64,000 nucleotides of DNA from Candidatus Acetothermia bacterium JdFR-48. GTDB taxonomy: Bacteria; Bipolaricaulota; Bipolaricaulia; Bipolaricaulales; Bipolaricaulaceae. Below the pieces are notes generated by a model. The model worked only from the letters and a program-made list of their open reading frames with translations, was not told where the DNA came from and did no database searches. Below, piece by piece: positions 29,040 through 38,218 of the stretch. The translations under genes and the position numbers were made by a program. The DNA lies in contig MTNJ01000034.1 of assembly GCA_002011425.1 (NCBI GenBank), positions 60,515 through 124,514 on the forward strand. The letters run 5' to 3'. The stretch's first letter is position 1. Each line of letters begins with the position of its first letter.

Positions 29040-30245
29040 GTGCGGATGCGGATTTTCGGCAGCGTGGTATTGGCGTTGGCTGTGGCCTTGGGGGCCATAC
29101 CCGTTCTGGGCCAGGGCGGTCTCACCCCGGAACAGGAGGCCTGGCTCAAGGCCGCCAAAATCGGGCCTTATCAGCCGGAACACGAGGACTGGGATGCCAT
29201 CTATCAGGCGGCCCTCAAAGAGGGCAAGGTAATACTCTACTCTCTGTCATCCCGCTATCCAGATATGGTGGAGGCCTTCAAGGCGGCCTATCCTGGGATC
29301 GAGATAGAGGTTTATGATATGACCGGGAACGAACAGATAGAGAAGCTCATGCGGGAGCAGGCGGCCGGAATCTATAATGTGGACGTCCTCTTCCTCTCCA
29401 ACGAGACCACGGTGACCATGGAGCTCCTCCCCCAACACCTAGTATGGAATTACGTCCCGGACACCGTATTTGGCGAGGACATGGAACACTTGATCCCTAT
29501 TCAGGAGGTGATCCCGGAGAAATTCCTGAACCCTTTAGTACATAGTCTTGAGGCCAAGGTGGTCTTTTACAACTTCGAGACCTATCCATGTTGTCCCCTC
29601 AGGACGCTCTGGGACTTGACCCTGCCAGAGTGGAAAGGGCGGGTGCAGATGAAGGATCCCATGCTCACCGAGGAGAACATGAACTTCCTGCAGATGGTGG
29701 TCATGCACGCCGATCAGATGGCCGCCGCCTATGAGGCGGAGTTCGGGGAACCGCTGAAGTTGAGTCCGGGCATCCCCAACGCCGGTTACGAGTGGATCAA
29801 GCGGCTGATCGAAAACGAAATCGTGCTCACTACCTCGGACGGGAGTGCCGCCAAGGCGGTGGGAGCGCCGGGCCAGGAGCGGCCTCCGATGACCTGCAGT
29901 GTGGCCTCCTCCAAGCTCCGATACAACGCCTCGAAGGGCACCAAGCTCGCCATCTGCTGGAACCTCCTCCCGGTCACGGGGATTACTAAACGCAATTTCC
30001 TCTTGACGGCCAACCTCGCTCCCCATCCCAATGCCGCCAAGTTGCTCATCCGGTTCATGCTGGGTGACTCCCACGGCGGCGGAGGGTTCGCCCCTTGGAA
30101 CGTGCCCGGTGGCTGGAGCCCCCGGACAGACGTGCCTCCCAAGGTGGGTTCCCTGGATATGCTCCACCAGTACACCTGGTTCCTTGACACCCAATGGATC
30201 TATGAACACGGTTTGGAGGTCCAAGACTTCTGGCTTGCCCAGTAG
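29040..30245 (+). CDS. ABC transporter substrate-binding protein (AfuA/FbpA-like class)
   Basis: About 401 residues (GTG at 29040, five bases after AAGGAGGT; ATG at 29046 is an alternative). A signal peptide runs to about AIPVLGQG. The type-II periplasmic-binding fold is shown by AALKEGKVILYSLSSRYPDM, AFKAAYPGIEIEVYDMTG and LWDLTLPEWKGRVQMKDPML. This family takes up ferric iron, 2-aminoethylphosphonate, polyamines or, for AfuA of Actinobacillus, hexose phosphates. No Tyr pair typical of FbpA iron sites stands out. Given the neighbours, a phosphorylated organic solute is the better guess. An intercistronic hairpin follows. Confidence 0.85.
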   Translation: MRMRIFGSVVLALAVALGAIPVLGQGGLTPEQEAWLKAAKIGPYQPEHEDWDAIYQAALKEGKVILYSLSSRYPDMVEAFKAAYPGIEIEVYDMTGNEQIEKLMREQAAGIYNVDVLFLSNETTVTMELLPQHLVWNYVPDTVFGEDMEHLIPIQEVIPEKFLNPLVHSLEAKVVFYNFETYPCCPLRTLWDLTLPEWKGRVQMKDPMLTEENMNFLQMVVMHADQMAAAYEAEFGEPLKLSPGIPNAGYEWIKRLIENEIVLTTSDGSAAKAVGAPGQERPPMTCSVASSKLRYNASKGTKLAICWNLLPVTGITKRNFLLTANLAPHPNAAKLLIRFMLGDSHGGGGFAPWNVPGGWSPRTDVPPKVGSLDMLHQYTWFLDTQWIYEHGLEVQDFWLAQ

Positions 30246-30256
30246 TAAAGGGGATC

Positions 30257-30291
30257 GCCGGGGGCTGGGACATACCCGGCTCCCGGCTCTT
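30257..30291 (+). terminator. intercistronic hairpin between binding protein and permease genes
   Basis: GCCGGGGGC at 30257-30265 pairs fully (one G-U) with GCTCCCGGC at 30279-30287, with an inner GGG/CCC and then TCTTTA. It lies between the binding-protein stop and the permease start. In similar operons such hairpins stabilise or partly terminate the upstream mRNA, giving excess binding protein. It may act as an attenuator or 3'-end stabiliser. Confidence 0.65.
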
Positions 30292-30297
30292 TAGAAA

Positions 30298-32079
30298 ATG
30301 AGGAACCCGGTCTTCCGCTCTTTGCGACGGGTTTTGCGCCGTCCCGAAAAACTATGGGGCTTGGCGTTAATCCTGGGGTTGATCCTGTTCGTGGTCATAC
30401 CGGTGAGTTACATGGCGGTACATTCATTCGTCTTCGACTCCTGGGGCCCCCGTTATGTGCGCGGGGTTCAGCCGGGTCAATGGACTCTTTTCTATTGGGA
30501 TCGTGTATTGATAGGCAAGCTATCTCGGTCTATCTTTTGGGAACCCTTCTCCCATAGTCTTGCCATCGCGATATCCATGAGCGCCATGGCCATTCCCCTG
30601 GGAGCCCTCTTCGCATGGTTGGTGGTGAGGACGGATATCCCCCTAAAGGGCTTTTTTAATGCCGTCTTGATCGTGCCCTATATCCTGCCTTCCTGGACCA
30701 TCGGCCTCGCTTGGTTGACCCTGTTTAAAGCCGAGAGGTTCGGGGGCCAGCCTGGCCTCATCCATTCCTTATTCGGGATTGATCCGCCCACCTGGCTGAG
30801 TTACGGGCTCCTCCCGATCGTAATTTCCCTGGGTGCCCACTACATTCCCTATACCTTTATCCTGCTCCGGGGAGCGCTGGCGTCTGTGGATGCGCGATTG
30901 GAGGAGAGCGCGGAGATCCTAGGGGCCAGGCGTCTCGAGATCCTGCGGAAAATAACGTTCCCGCTTGTGCTTCCGGCGTTAGGCTCGGCCTTCGTGCTCA
31001 CCTTCGGTAAGGGGCTCGGCGAATTCGCTTGTCAAGCGTTTCTTGGGCTTCCAATTCGCTATTACACCATGTCCACCCGTGTGTATTCTGCTTTCGAGCA
31101 TCGCCAGCATAGTCAGGGCTACGTCCTCACCCTGATACTTATCCTGATGACCGCCTTCACCGTGCTCGCCAACCAAAAACTCGTCGGGGCCAGGAAGAAA
31201 TTCACCACCATAAGTGGCAAGGGAGCTCGCCGCAAACCGGTGAAGCTTGGACCCTGGCGGCTCCCTGCCACCCTCCTGCTGTTGGGGTTCGCGCTGGCCT
31301 TCGTATTCGCCCCCATCGGGCTCATCGCTTGGGAGACGTTCATGAAGTATGAGGGTCAGTACTCACTTACTAACCTCACCCTCCACTATTGGGTGGGGAA
31401 AGGAGATCCCATGCTGGCCGATGGACAACCGGGAATATTCCGGAGCTCCTTTATCTTGGGGGCGATCAAGAACTCGGTGCTCTTAGCCGGGACCACGGCC
31501 CTCTTAAGTGGAGTGATCGGGATCCTCCTCGGGTATGCTGTGGTGAGGACACGGGGCTCATGGCTTTCCCGTGCCATCGAGTTCCTCTCCTTCACCCCAT
31601 ATATGATCCCCGGAATCGCCTTCGGCGGAATTTATCTAAGTATCTTCGCACGGAAATGGGGCCCGCTTCCCGCACTTTACGGGACCTTTGCTTTGCTCGT
31701 CCTCACCTGCGTGGCCAAATACTTACCCTACTCCTCTGGCTCCGGTATATCGGCCATGCATCAGATCGATCCTTCCTTGGAAGAGGCGGCCGAGATCCAG
31801 GGAGAGGGATGGCTGGGGCGGTTCCGCAAGGTCATCTTGCCGTTGGCGAAAGGAGGATTCCTCTCGGCATTCTTGCTCACCTTCATTACCACCATGCGGG
31901 TACTTGATCTTATCGTGCTCCTTGTGACCCCGAAGACCCGCACCATGACCTCCATCATCTTCCGCTATCAGCAACAGGGCTATACCCAGCACGCCTACGG
32001 GATCATGCTGTTGATCGTGGTCATAACTCTGGTGGGACATTACCTGGTGCGGCGGCTGGGAGGGCGGATCCAGTTCTAG
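30298..32079 (+). CDS. fused two-domain ABC transporter permease
   Basis: 593 residues with about 12 membrane helices, made of two tandem binding-protein-dependent permease domains. Each has an EAA loop contacting the ATPase: EESAEILGARRLEILRKITF in the first half and EEAAEIQGEGWLGRFRKVIL in the second. Such double permeases are typical of the FbpB/AfuB type. No good Shine-Dalgarno precedes the ATG, and the strong hairpin lies only 10 bp upstream, so expression is likely lower than that of the binding protein. Confidence 0.93.
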   Translation: MRNPVFRSLRRVLRRPEKLWGLALILGLILFVVIPVSYMAVHSFVFDSWGPRYVRGVQPGQWTLFYWDRVLIGKLSRSIFWEPFSHSLAIAISMSAMAIPLGALFAWLVVRTDIPLKGFFNAVLIVPYILPSWTIGLAWLTLFKAERFGGQPGLIHSLFGIDPPTWLSYGLLPIVISLGAHYIPYTFILLRGALASVDARLEESAEILGARRLEILRKITFPLVLPALGSAFVLTFGKGLGEFACQAFLGLPIRYYTMSTRVYSAFEHRQHSQGYVLTLILILMTAFTVLANQKLVGARKKFTTISGKGARRKPVKLGPWRLPATLLLLGFALAFVFAPIGLIAWETFMKYEGQYSLTNLTLHYWVGKGDPMLADGQPGIFRSSFILGAIKNSVLLAGTTALLSGVIGILLGYAVVRTRGSWLSRAIEFLSFTPYMIPGIAFGGIYLSIFARKWGPLPALYGTFALLVLTCVAKYLPYSSGSGISAMHQIDPSLEEAAEIQGEGWLGRFRKVILPLAKGGFLSAFLLTFITTMRVLDLIVLLVTPKTRTMTSIIFRYQQQGYTQHAYGIMLLIVVITLVGHYLVRRLGGRIQF

Positions 32080-32089
32080 GAAGGGGGCG

Positions 32090-33232
32090 ATGCCGGATAT
32101 CTGGATCAAGCAGTTAACCAAGCGCTTCGGCGCGGTCACGGCGGTGGATGGGCTCACCCTCGAGATCGGTCACGGTGAATTCGTGACCCTGCTCGGGCCA
32201 TCGGGCTGTGGCAAGACCACCACCCTTCGGTGCCTGGCGGGTTTGGAGGAGCCCGACGCCGGCGAGATCTTCTTCGGGAAACGGTGTGTCTTCTCCGCCC
32301 AACGCGGGGTGTTCGTGCCCCCCGGTGGGCGGGGGATCGGGCTGGTATTCCAAAACTATGCCCTGTGGCCCCATATGACCGTATTCCATAACGTGGCGTT
32401 CGGGTTGAGGAAGAAAAAACTCCCCAGGGCGGAGATCCGCCGGCGGGTGATGGAGATATTGAACCTCCTTGGGCTTCAGGGATACGAAAACCGCTTTCCC
32501 AGTGAACTTTCCGGTGGGCAGCAACAACGGGTGGCCTTGGCACGGATGATCGTGACCGAACCGGAGATACTCCTGTTCGATGAGCCCCTTTCGAATCTCG
32601 ATGCCAAGCTCCGCATGACACTGCGGGCGGAACTCAAGCGCCTCCACGCGGAAATTGGGGCCACCACAGTCTACGTAACTCACGATCAAGTGGAGGCCTT
32701 GACGCTGTCCACTCGAATTGCCGTCATGAACCTGGGGATAGTGCAGCAGGTGGGCTCACCGGCAGAGGTTTACCACCACCCGGCCAATCTGTTTGTGGCG
32801 GAATTCATGGGGAATCCATCTACGAACCTACTGCGAACAAGGGTCCTCGATCCCGGGCCCCCGACCAGGGTCGCATTGGAGGCCGATCCAACTGTCACTC
32901 TGGTCTTGGAAGGCGGGAAGATCGAGGGGGATGCGGAGGAGGTCATCGTCAACGTCCGGCCCGAGGATGTGGAGATAAGCGCCTCTCCCATGGAGGGCGG
33001 AATAGCGGCCGGGCTTTCCGCCGTATTGCCCACCGGGTCCGAATGCGTGACTTACCTCCGCTTACGGGAAGGGGAGTACGAGATCGTGAGCAAAGGACCC
33101 GAGGAGATGCACCTCTATTTGGAACCTAACCAAAGGGTTTGGATCCGGTTCAAGCGGGGCAACGTGTTCGATGAGGAATCCGGGACGTTGCTCTTCTCCT
33201 TCGGTTTCAAGGTCCCGGGAGGGAAAGGGTGA
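32090..33232 (+). CDS. ABC transporter ATP-binding protein
   Basis: 380 residues. Walker A is [18 protein letters not shown], the signature is [16 protein letters not shown], Walker B is [16 protein letters not shown] and the H-loop is [11 protein letters not shown]-terminal TOBE-like regulatory domain (about 245-380) includes [12 protein letters not shown]. This is the PotA/FbpC/UgpC class that powers single-solute importers. It starts 10 bp after the permease and overlaps the next gene by 4 bp. Confidence 0.95.
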   Translation: MPDIWIKQLTKRFGAVTAVDGLTLEIGHGEFVTLLGPSGCGKTTTLRCLAGLEEPDAGEIFFGKRCVFSAQRGVFVPPGGRGIGLVFQNYALWPHMTVFHNVAFGLRKKKLPRAEIRRRVMEILNLLGLQGYENRFPSELSGGQQQRVALARMIVTEPEILLFDEPLSNLDAKLRMTLRAELKRLHAEIGATTVYVTHDQVEALTLSTRIAVMNLGIVQQVGSPAEVYHHPANLFVAEFMGNPSTNLLRTRVLDPGPPTRVALEADPTVTLVLEGGKIEGDAEEVIVNVRPEDVEISASPMEGGIAAGLSAVLPTGSECVTYLRLREGEYEIVSKGPEEMHLYLEPNQRVWIRFKRGNVFDEESGTLLFSFGFKVPGGKG

Positions 33233-34140
33233 CCCTGCGGCTGGGCATTGCCCCTAGCCGCTCTTTCCCCGGAAATTGGCAAGACATTTTGCAGTTTTGC
33301 TTGGAAGCAGGTTTTGTGGGGGTAGAATTAAAGTACGAGCTCCCATTTATTCTTCCCGAGCGATTTTCGCCGGGGATGATGCGGGAGTTCGCCCGTGCCC
33401 GGATGGAGCACGGTCTCGTTTACTCTCTACACGGCCCCTATGTCAACATCGGCTCACCTCTCAGTTACCGCTGGCGGGCTGCGGTGGACGAACACCTTCG
33501 GGCGCTGGAAGTAGCCCAGGAACTCGGCGCCGAGACATACACAGTCCATCCCGGTTTCATGGAGGCCAAGTACGCAACTCCGGAACTTTTGGCGCGAGGA
33601 AGGAGGCTCACTGCCAAAGCGCTTCAGGAAATGCTCCGAAATGCTGGCGAAATAACATTGTGTTTGGAGAACCAAAACCCTGCCGAAGGAGATAAGGCGA
33701 AGTGTGCTGCTTCTCCATGTGAACTCCGGGAAATACTCGTTGCAGTGGGCGAACTTATCCGAGTAACGTGGGATGTAGGACATGCGAATATATCGCCCGC
33801 GGGAGTGATGGGCTTCGTCGATGAACTGGGATTGGAGAGGATAGCCGTGGTCCATTTACACGATAACGACGGAAGAAAGGACTCCCATGATCCCCCGGGT
33901 ACCGGCACGGTGCCGTGGAAAAACGTTCTGGATCTACTATCCCGCAGGGAAAATAACCCCGTCCTTTATCTGGAGCTCCGTAACAAACAAGACTTCTTGC
34001 GAGGAAGGGATTTTCTGCACGGGCTCATGGGGAGACTCTTTTCTCGGGGGTGGGCCCCGGACGTCGATGTTCCCATGGGCTTCACCTCACAGGAGTGCAA
34101 CCAGTTCTCTGGCGAAAAGCGATCGCTCCACGATTATTAG
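33229..34140 (+). CDS. sugar phosphate isomerase/epimerase-like TIM-barrel protein
   Basis: 303 residues, GTG start overlapping the ATPase stop. The AP_endonuc_2/xylose-isomerase-like barrel is indicated by LEAGFVGVELKYELPFILPE, YSLHGPYVNIGSPL, ETYTVHPGFMEAKYATPELL, ITLCLENQNPAEGD, VTWDVGHANISPAG and IAVVHLHDNDGRKDSHDPPG. Conserved His, Glu and Asp residues in these strands would bind a divalent metal. It probably isomerises or epimerises the imported sugar or polyol. Its composition is less GC-rich than the transporter genes. It is the last gene of the operon. Confidence 0.85.
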   Translation: MTLRLGIAPSRSFPGNWQDILQFCLEAGFVGVELKYELPFILPERFSPGMMREFARARMEHGLVYSLHGPYVNIGSPLSYRWRAAVDEHLRALEVAQELGAETYTVHPGFMEAKYATPELLARGRRLTAKALQEMLRNAGEITLCLENQNPAEGDKAKCAASPCELREILVAVGELIRVTWDVGHANISPAGVMGFVDELGLERIAVVHLHDNDGRKDSHDPPGTGTVPWKNVLDLLSRRENNPVLYLELRNKQDFLRGRDFLHGLMGRLFSRGWAPDVDVPMGFTSQECNQFSGEKRSLHDY

Positions 34141-34296
34141 CTTCTTCGTTGATCCGTGGAGCACTTGAGCCCTTCCCTGTTCAACCCGACCCGTGCCTGG
34201 GCTGTTCAATCTATGCGGCGCAGGCAGATGTACCTGGGAAGGAACCCTGACCATCCCTGGAATCCAACTCCCGAACTATTCCCATACCCTCCGCCC

Positions 34297-35070
34297 CTAG
34301 ATGTAATAAAGTTCGAGATCCTTGGCGGTGTGAATTTCCCTCCCCGGCCGCGATACCGCCACCACCCGCTCCGTACCTCCATACGCCAAGGACGTGAATA
34401 TGGTCAGGCACCGATCCGCGAAGAGGTAGAGTGGTGCGAAGGGTTGATGGGAGCGGACGAGCACCCTGAGGCCGAGTCGGTCCATAATCTCCTCGAAGTA
34501 ATCCTTCCCGAAGGCAGGGCGCCCGAAGGTGCCGGGGTCCACAACGTAACCGGGGGCGTCCACCCAATCGCCCCACGTCATCTTGCGCCAGTCGAACGAA
34601 CCGAGCTCCACCCGGGCGATCCCGTCCACCCCATCCACATCGGGGAAGGCCCCGTGTAAGGCCAGGAGCCCGGCGGGATGATGAGCGGCGAATGGAAGCG
34701 CTGAGAGGGCCTCAGCATAATACCGCGCCTCCACCGGCGAAAGCCTCCTCCAGAAATCAGCGGGGGTGAAGGGCTCCACCGTCCAGGCTTCGTGGTTTCC
34801 CATGAGGAGGTAAAGTCTCTCGGGATATTCCACTTTCGTGCGCAAAAGTAGCTCGAGATTCCCCTCGGAATCGGGCCCGCGGTCCACATAGTCTCCAAGA
34901 AAGACGATCACGTGGTCGGGACGCAGGAACCGCGAGATCACAAACTCGGAGGCCTCACTGTCCCCGTGGGTATCGCCCACGAATACGATGGTCTTATCCC
35001 CCGGCAGACGGATGAGCCTCCCCTCACCGCGGAAGATCTCAGCCGCCCGCTCTAGCAGCTCCTTTTCCAT
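34297..35070 (-). CDS. PPP-family metallophosphatase
   Basis: 257 residues (a GTG one codon upstream is also possible). All PPP motifs are present: VGDTHGD, LGDYVDRGPDSEGN, LMGNHEAW and SHQPF, with ALHGAF between them. Metal ligands are therefore intact. It is a cytosolic protein Ser/Thr phosphatase or diadenosine-polyphosphatase-like enzyme; sequence alone does not separate these. It faces the end of the ABC operon convergently and follows the outer-membrane-protein gene by 9 bp. Confidence 0.9.
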   Translation of the reverse strand: MEKELLERAAEIFRGEGRLIRLPGDKTIVFVGDTHGDSEASEFVISRFLRPDHVIVFLGDYVDRGPDSEGNLELLLRTKVEYPERLYLLMGNHEAWTVEPFTPADFWRRLSPVEARYYAEALSALPFAAHHPAGLLALHGAFPDVDGVDGIARVELGSFDWRKMTWGDWVDAPGYVVDPGTFGRPAFGKDYFEEIMDRLGLRVLVRSHQPFAPLYLFADRCLTIFTSLAYGGTERVVAVSRPGREIHTAKDLELYYI

Positions 35071-35079
35071 CACCCACCC

Positions 35080-36564
35080 TCAGAAACGCAAATTCCAAGT
35101 GAAGGAGAACAATGGACTTGTATCCCATTTGAACCCGAATGTAAAGCCGGGGAATGGAGAGAAGGAAAACTCAGCCCCTATGCGGGTAATGCCCATGAAG
35201 CTCCCGGACTCCTGGAAGAAGATGAACCCCTTGAACTGATAGCGCCCACCACAACATGCTTGGCCACAGACCCCGACCTCTAAGTACTCGAACTCGTCCC
35301 CCTGGAAGATGTCCTCCCCGAGGATTTCTTCTAAAGCTATCACGTCGAAGGCAGTGAGGAACTTGGCATAACTACAATCTCCGAATTCACAGCGAAGCTC
35401 GAGCCCATAAATGTAGAGACCCGTGATCGTAAATCCGTTCGCGAACGCGGGCTCGGCATAGATCTTGACGTATGGCTTCCAGATAACCCCGTCGAAGTCC
35501 AGGGAGACGGTCTTATGGGTGGGTGTGAAGTGGATGGTGACGTCAAAATCGAGGCCACAGCAGAGCTTCAGAGCGTCCTCCAGCGTGATCTCCAAGTATT
35601 CGAAGCCGCGACACTTGGTGAAAGAGAGCTCCGCGCTCACCCCAACTCCACAACACGGCTGAAAATCCTCCAGGGACAACGTGGCCTTGACGAACTGGAT
35701 GCCGGTGGAGACATCGTCGAACATGAAGCTCGCCTTAAAGGGAGGAAGCTCGGTCGTGAACGTGTACCGCATATAATGGGGGACCCAGAGCTTGAAGACG
35801 AGATCGTCGGACTGGGGGAGGGGGATATCGAATGCGGCCGCGCCCAGTTCCGCTGCCCGGGCCGTGGCCAGGTTCTCGAGGTAGGTGCGGGCCGCGGTGG
35901 TGTAATCGCTCAGGTCGGGAAGGACCTCGAATGGACCTTCCACGGTCTCCCGCTTCAGGAGGACGGTTTTCGCGACGTCGGCGTAATAGGAGATGGTCAC
36001 GCGGGGGATATCGACCTCCCGATCCCGCGAGACGAGCAGGTACCGCAAGTTCGATAAGCAGGCGGTCGACCAGCTCTGGCCAAAATCGCCATAGGAGAAT
36101 TCGAGCACGTGCTCGAGGAAGTGTTCCATTTTGAATGAGAAATCAACTCCCGCGAGGGAGATGCCAAGCTGAAGATAAGCCCACCGGTAGATAGGGCCGA
36201 GGATCTTCCATTCCACCGCCGGTGGGTCAACGGGAGGATCCACGGGGTCGCCCGCGACGGTATAGGGAGTGGTCTTGAGTACTACGTCTATGGGCGAGAT
36301 TAGGGCCTCGCCCAGGAGGCTGAGGGGACCTACATGTCCCTCAAGTCCCAGGCGCTCCTCTGTGAATCCCCGAGCGCCGTTGAAGACCGAGCTGGTGTAC
36401 AGCGTGATATCCGGAGTCGCGATCCCCAAAGTGAACTTTATATAGCTGAGCTCGATATTGGGGATCACGTCGACGTGGGCCTCCCAAGAACCCGTGAGAC
36501 GTGTGGCTAGACATGCGAGTGATATCGCAAAAATAACGAGAACCCCCACCGGGATTTTCCTCAT
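35080..36564 (-). CDS. secreted protein, predicted outer-membrane beta-barrel
   Basis: 494 residues with a signal peptide (MRKIPVGVLVIFAISLACLA). I do not recognise the family. The sequence is a long series of alternating hydrophobic/polar stretches such as FKASFMFDDVSTGIQFVKAT and LEYLEITLEDALKLCCGLDF. It ends in FTWNLRF, with the C-terminal Phe typical of outer-membrane barrels. It contains three CC pairs (PCCGVG, KLCCGL, ACCGGR) and further Cys, unusual for a barrel and suggesting disulfides or metal sites. AAGGAGGG precedes the ATG. Confidence 0.6.
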   Translation of the reverse strand: MRKIPVGVLVIFAISLACLATRLTGSWEAHVDVIPNIELSYIKFTLGIATPDITLYTSSVFNGARGFTEERLGLEGHVGPLSLLGEALISPIDVVLKTTPYTVAGDPVDPPVDPPAVEWKILGPIYRWAYLQLGISLAGVDFSFKMEHFLEHVLEFSYGDFGQSWSTACLSNLRYLLVSRDREVDIPRVTISYYADVAKTVLLKRETVEGPFEVLPDLSDYTTAARTYLENLATARAAELGAAAFDIPLPQSDDLVFKLWVPHYMRYTFTTELPPFKASFMFDDVSTGIQFVKATLSLEDFQPCCGVGVSAELSFTKCRGFEYLEITLEDALKLCCGLDFDVTIHFTPTHKTVSLDFDGVIWKPYVKIYAEPAFANGFTITGLYIYGLELRCEFGDCSYAKFLTAFDVIALEEILGEDIFQGDEFEYLEVGVCGQACCGGRYQFKGFIFFQESGSFMGITRIGAEFSFSPFPGFTFGFKWDTSPLFSFTWNLRF

Positions 36565-36813
36565 TTCCCTCCTCCTTCCGAAGACTATTCTCGGAGGAGA
36601 GACGAGCCTTCAGAAAAGGCAGCCTGCTCTTGTGCCCCCCGCTTTCTTCTCCACGGTGGGGAAAAAATGACCGTAATCTATATTACATCCGATCCGAGGT
36701 GGGGGTCAGAAGGTCGCGAATCGTCCACATGACGCGGGATTTCCTGGGAACGAGCCCAAAGTATATCCGGAGAATGCTCGGCCAAGCCTGACCCTTACGA
36801 TTATTGATACAGC

Positions 36814-38178
36814 CTAAATCCCTTCTGTCGTGAGCCTGCGCGCGATCTCCCGGTGCCGAGGGATATGGTCATAGAGTCCGTCGTTTACCAGGTGTCCTCC
36901 CCGCACCAAGATTTCGCCGTTCACCATGACCAAATCGGCATACTGGGCGCCGCAATGGAGGAGCCCCGCCACGGGGTCCGCCGCCCCGGAGAAGTTCAGC
37001 GCGGAGATATTCCAGAGGGAAAGGTCCGCGCACTTGCCCGGCTCGAGCGTCCCGATCTCATCGGCGCGGTGGAGAACCTCTGCCCCGCCCACGGTTGCCA
37101 TCCGGAGGGCTTTCCTGGCGGGCATCGCCTCGGGCCCGTATTTCACCCGGGCGACCAGCATCGCCTGGCGCGCCTCCCGGATCATGTTGGAGTGGTCATT
37201 GGAGGCCGATCCATCCACTGCCAGTCCCACCTTGACCCCCGTTTCGAGCATCTCCACCACCGGGGCGATCCCAGATCCGAGGAGCATATTGGAGGAAGGA
37301 CAGTGGGCCATCCCGGCTCCGGCCCGGGCGAGCCTTTTTATATCCGGAGAATTCACGTGCACCAGGTGCGCGAGCCAAACGTCCCCCTCGAGCCACCCCA
37401 GCTCCTCCAAGTACTCCACGGGCCGCACCCCGAACTTCTTTTTGCAGAACTCCTCCTCATCGATGGTCTCAGCCAAATGAGTGTGCAAAAGGACCCCGTT
37501 TTCTCTCGCAAGCTCGGCGGTCTCGCGCATGAGCTCCGGTGTGACGGAGAAGGGGGAGCAGGGGGCCAGGGCGATCCTGGTCATGGCTCCGAAGGAGGGG
37601 TCGTGGTACGCCCGGATCAGCCGTTCCGAGTCGGCCAGGATCTCCTCCTCGGTTTGGACGACGTCCTCCGGGGGGAGCCCTCCCTCTTCCCGGGAGAGGG
37701 ACATGGAGCCCCGGGTGGGGTGGAAGCGGATCCCGAGCTCCCGCGCGGCCTCGATCTCCACGTCGATGAGCCGCTCCCTGCCTTCGGGGAAGAGGTAAAG
37801 GTGGTCGGAAGTGGTGGTACAGCCCGAAAGGAGTAATTCCATGCAACCGACGAGGGTGGAGATGTAGACCGCCTCCTCGTCGATCCCCCGCCAACGCTCG
37901 TAGAGGAAGATGAGCCAGTCGAAAAGCTTCTTGTCGGCGGCCCCGGGGACGGCCCGGAAGAGACTTTGGTAGAGGTGGTGGTGGGTGTTCACCATCCCCG
38001 GGATCATCACCCGATCTCGGCCGTCGATCACCTCGGCGAACGGCCCCGGCGGGGGCTCCCCCTCCCCCAGGGCGGCGATGCGGTTGCCCTCCACCAGGAG
38101 CCACGCCCCCTTGAGTTCTCTTCCCTCGCGGTCGAAGGTGGCAATAACCTCCACGTTTTTGAATAGGATCCTCTGCAT
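36814..38178 (-). CDS. 8-oxoguanine deaminase-like amidohydrolase
   Basis: 454 residues from MQRILFKNVEVIATFD; starts seven or ten codons upstream are also possible and none has a clear ribosome site. Metal motifs are MVNTHHHLYQ (HxH), LLHTHLAET and the Asp in LAVDGSASNDHSN. CPSSNMLLGSGIAPV with the VDGSASND block is characteristic of 8-oxoguanine deaminase and related hydroxydechloroatrazine-hydrolase-like enzymes of the TrzN/guanine deaminase clade. It probably deaminates an oxidised purine. Last gene of the lpd-ZIP-M42 run. Confidence 0.85.
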   Translation of the reverse strand: MQRILFKNVEVIATFDREGRELKGAWLLVEGNRIAALGEGEPPPGPFAEVIDGRDRVMIPGMVNTHHHLYQSLFRAVPGAADKKLFDWLIFLYERWRGIDEEAVYISTLVGCMELLLSGCTTTSDHLYLFPEGRERLIDVEIEAARELGIRFHPTRGSMSLSREEGGLPPEDVVQTEEEILADSERLIRAYHDPSFGAMTRIALAPCSPFSVTPELMRETAELARENGVLLHTHLAETIDEEEFCKKKFGVRPVEYLEELGWLEGDVWLAHLVHVNSPDIKRLARAGAGMAHCPSSNMLLGSGIAPVVEMLETGVKVGLAVDGSASNDHSNMIREARQAMLVARVKYGPEAMPARKALRMATVGGAEVLHRADEIGTLEPGKCADLSLWNISALNFSGAADPVAGLLHCGAQYADLVMVNGEILVRGGHLVNDGLYDHIPRHREIARRLTTEGI

Positions 38179-38218
38179 CTCCGTCCCATTCTTCGCCATG
38201 TTATGCATCTCGCCGCTC

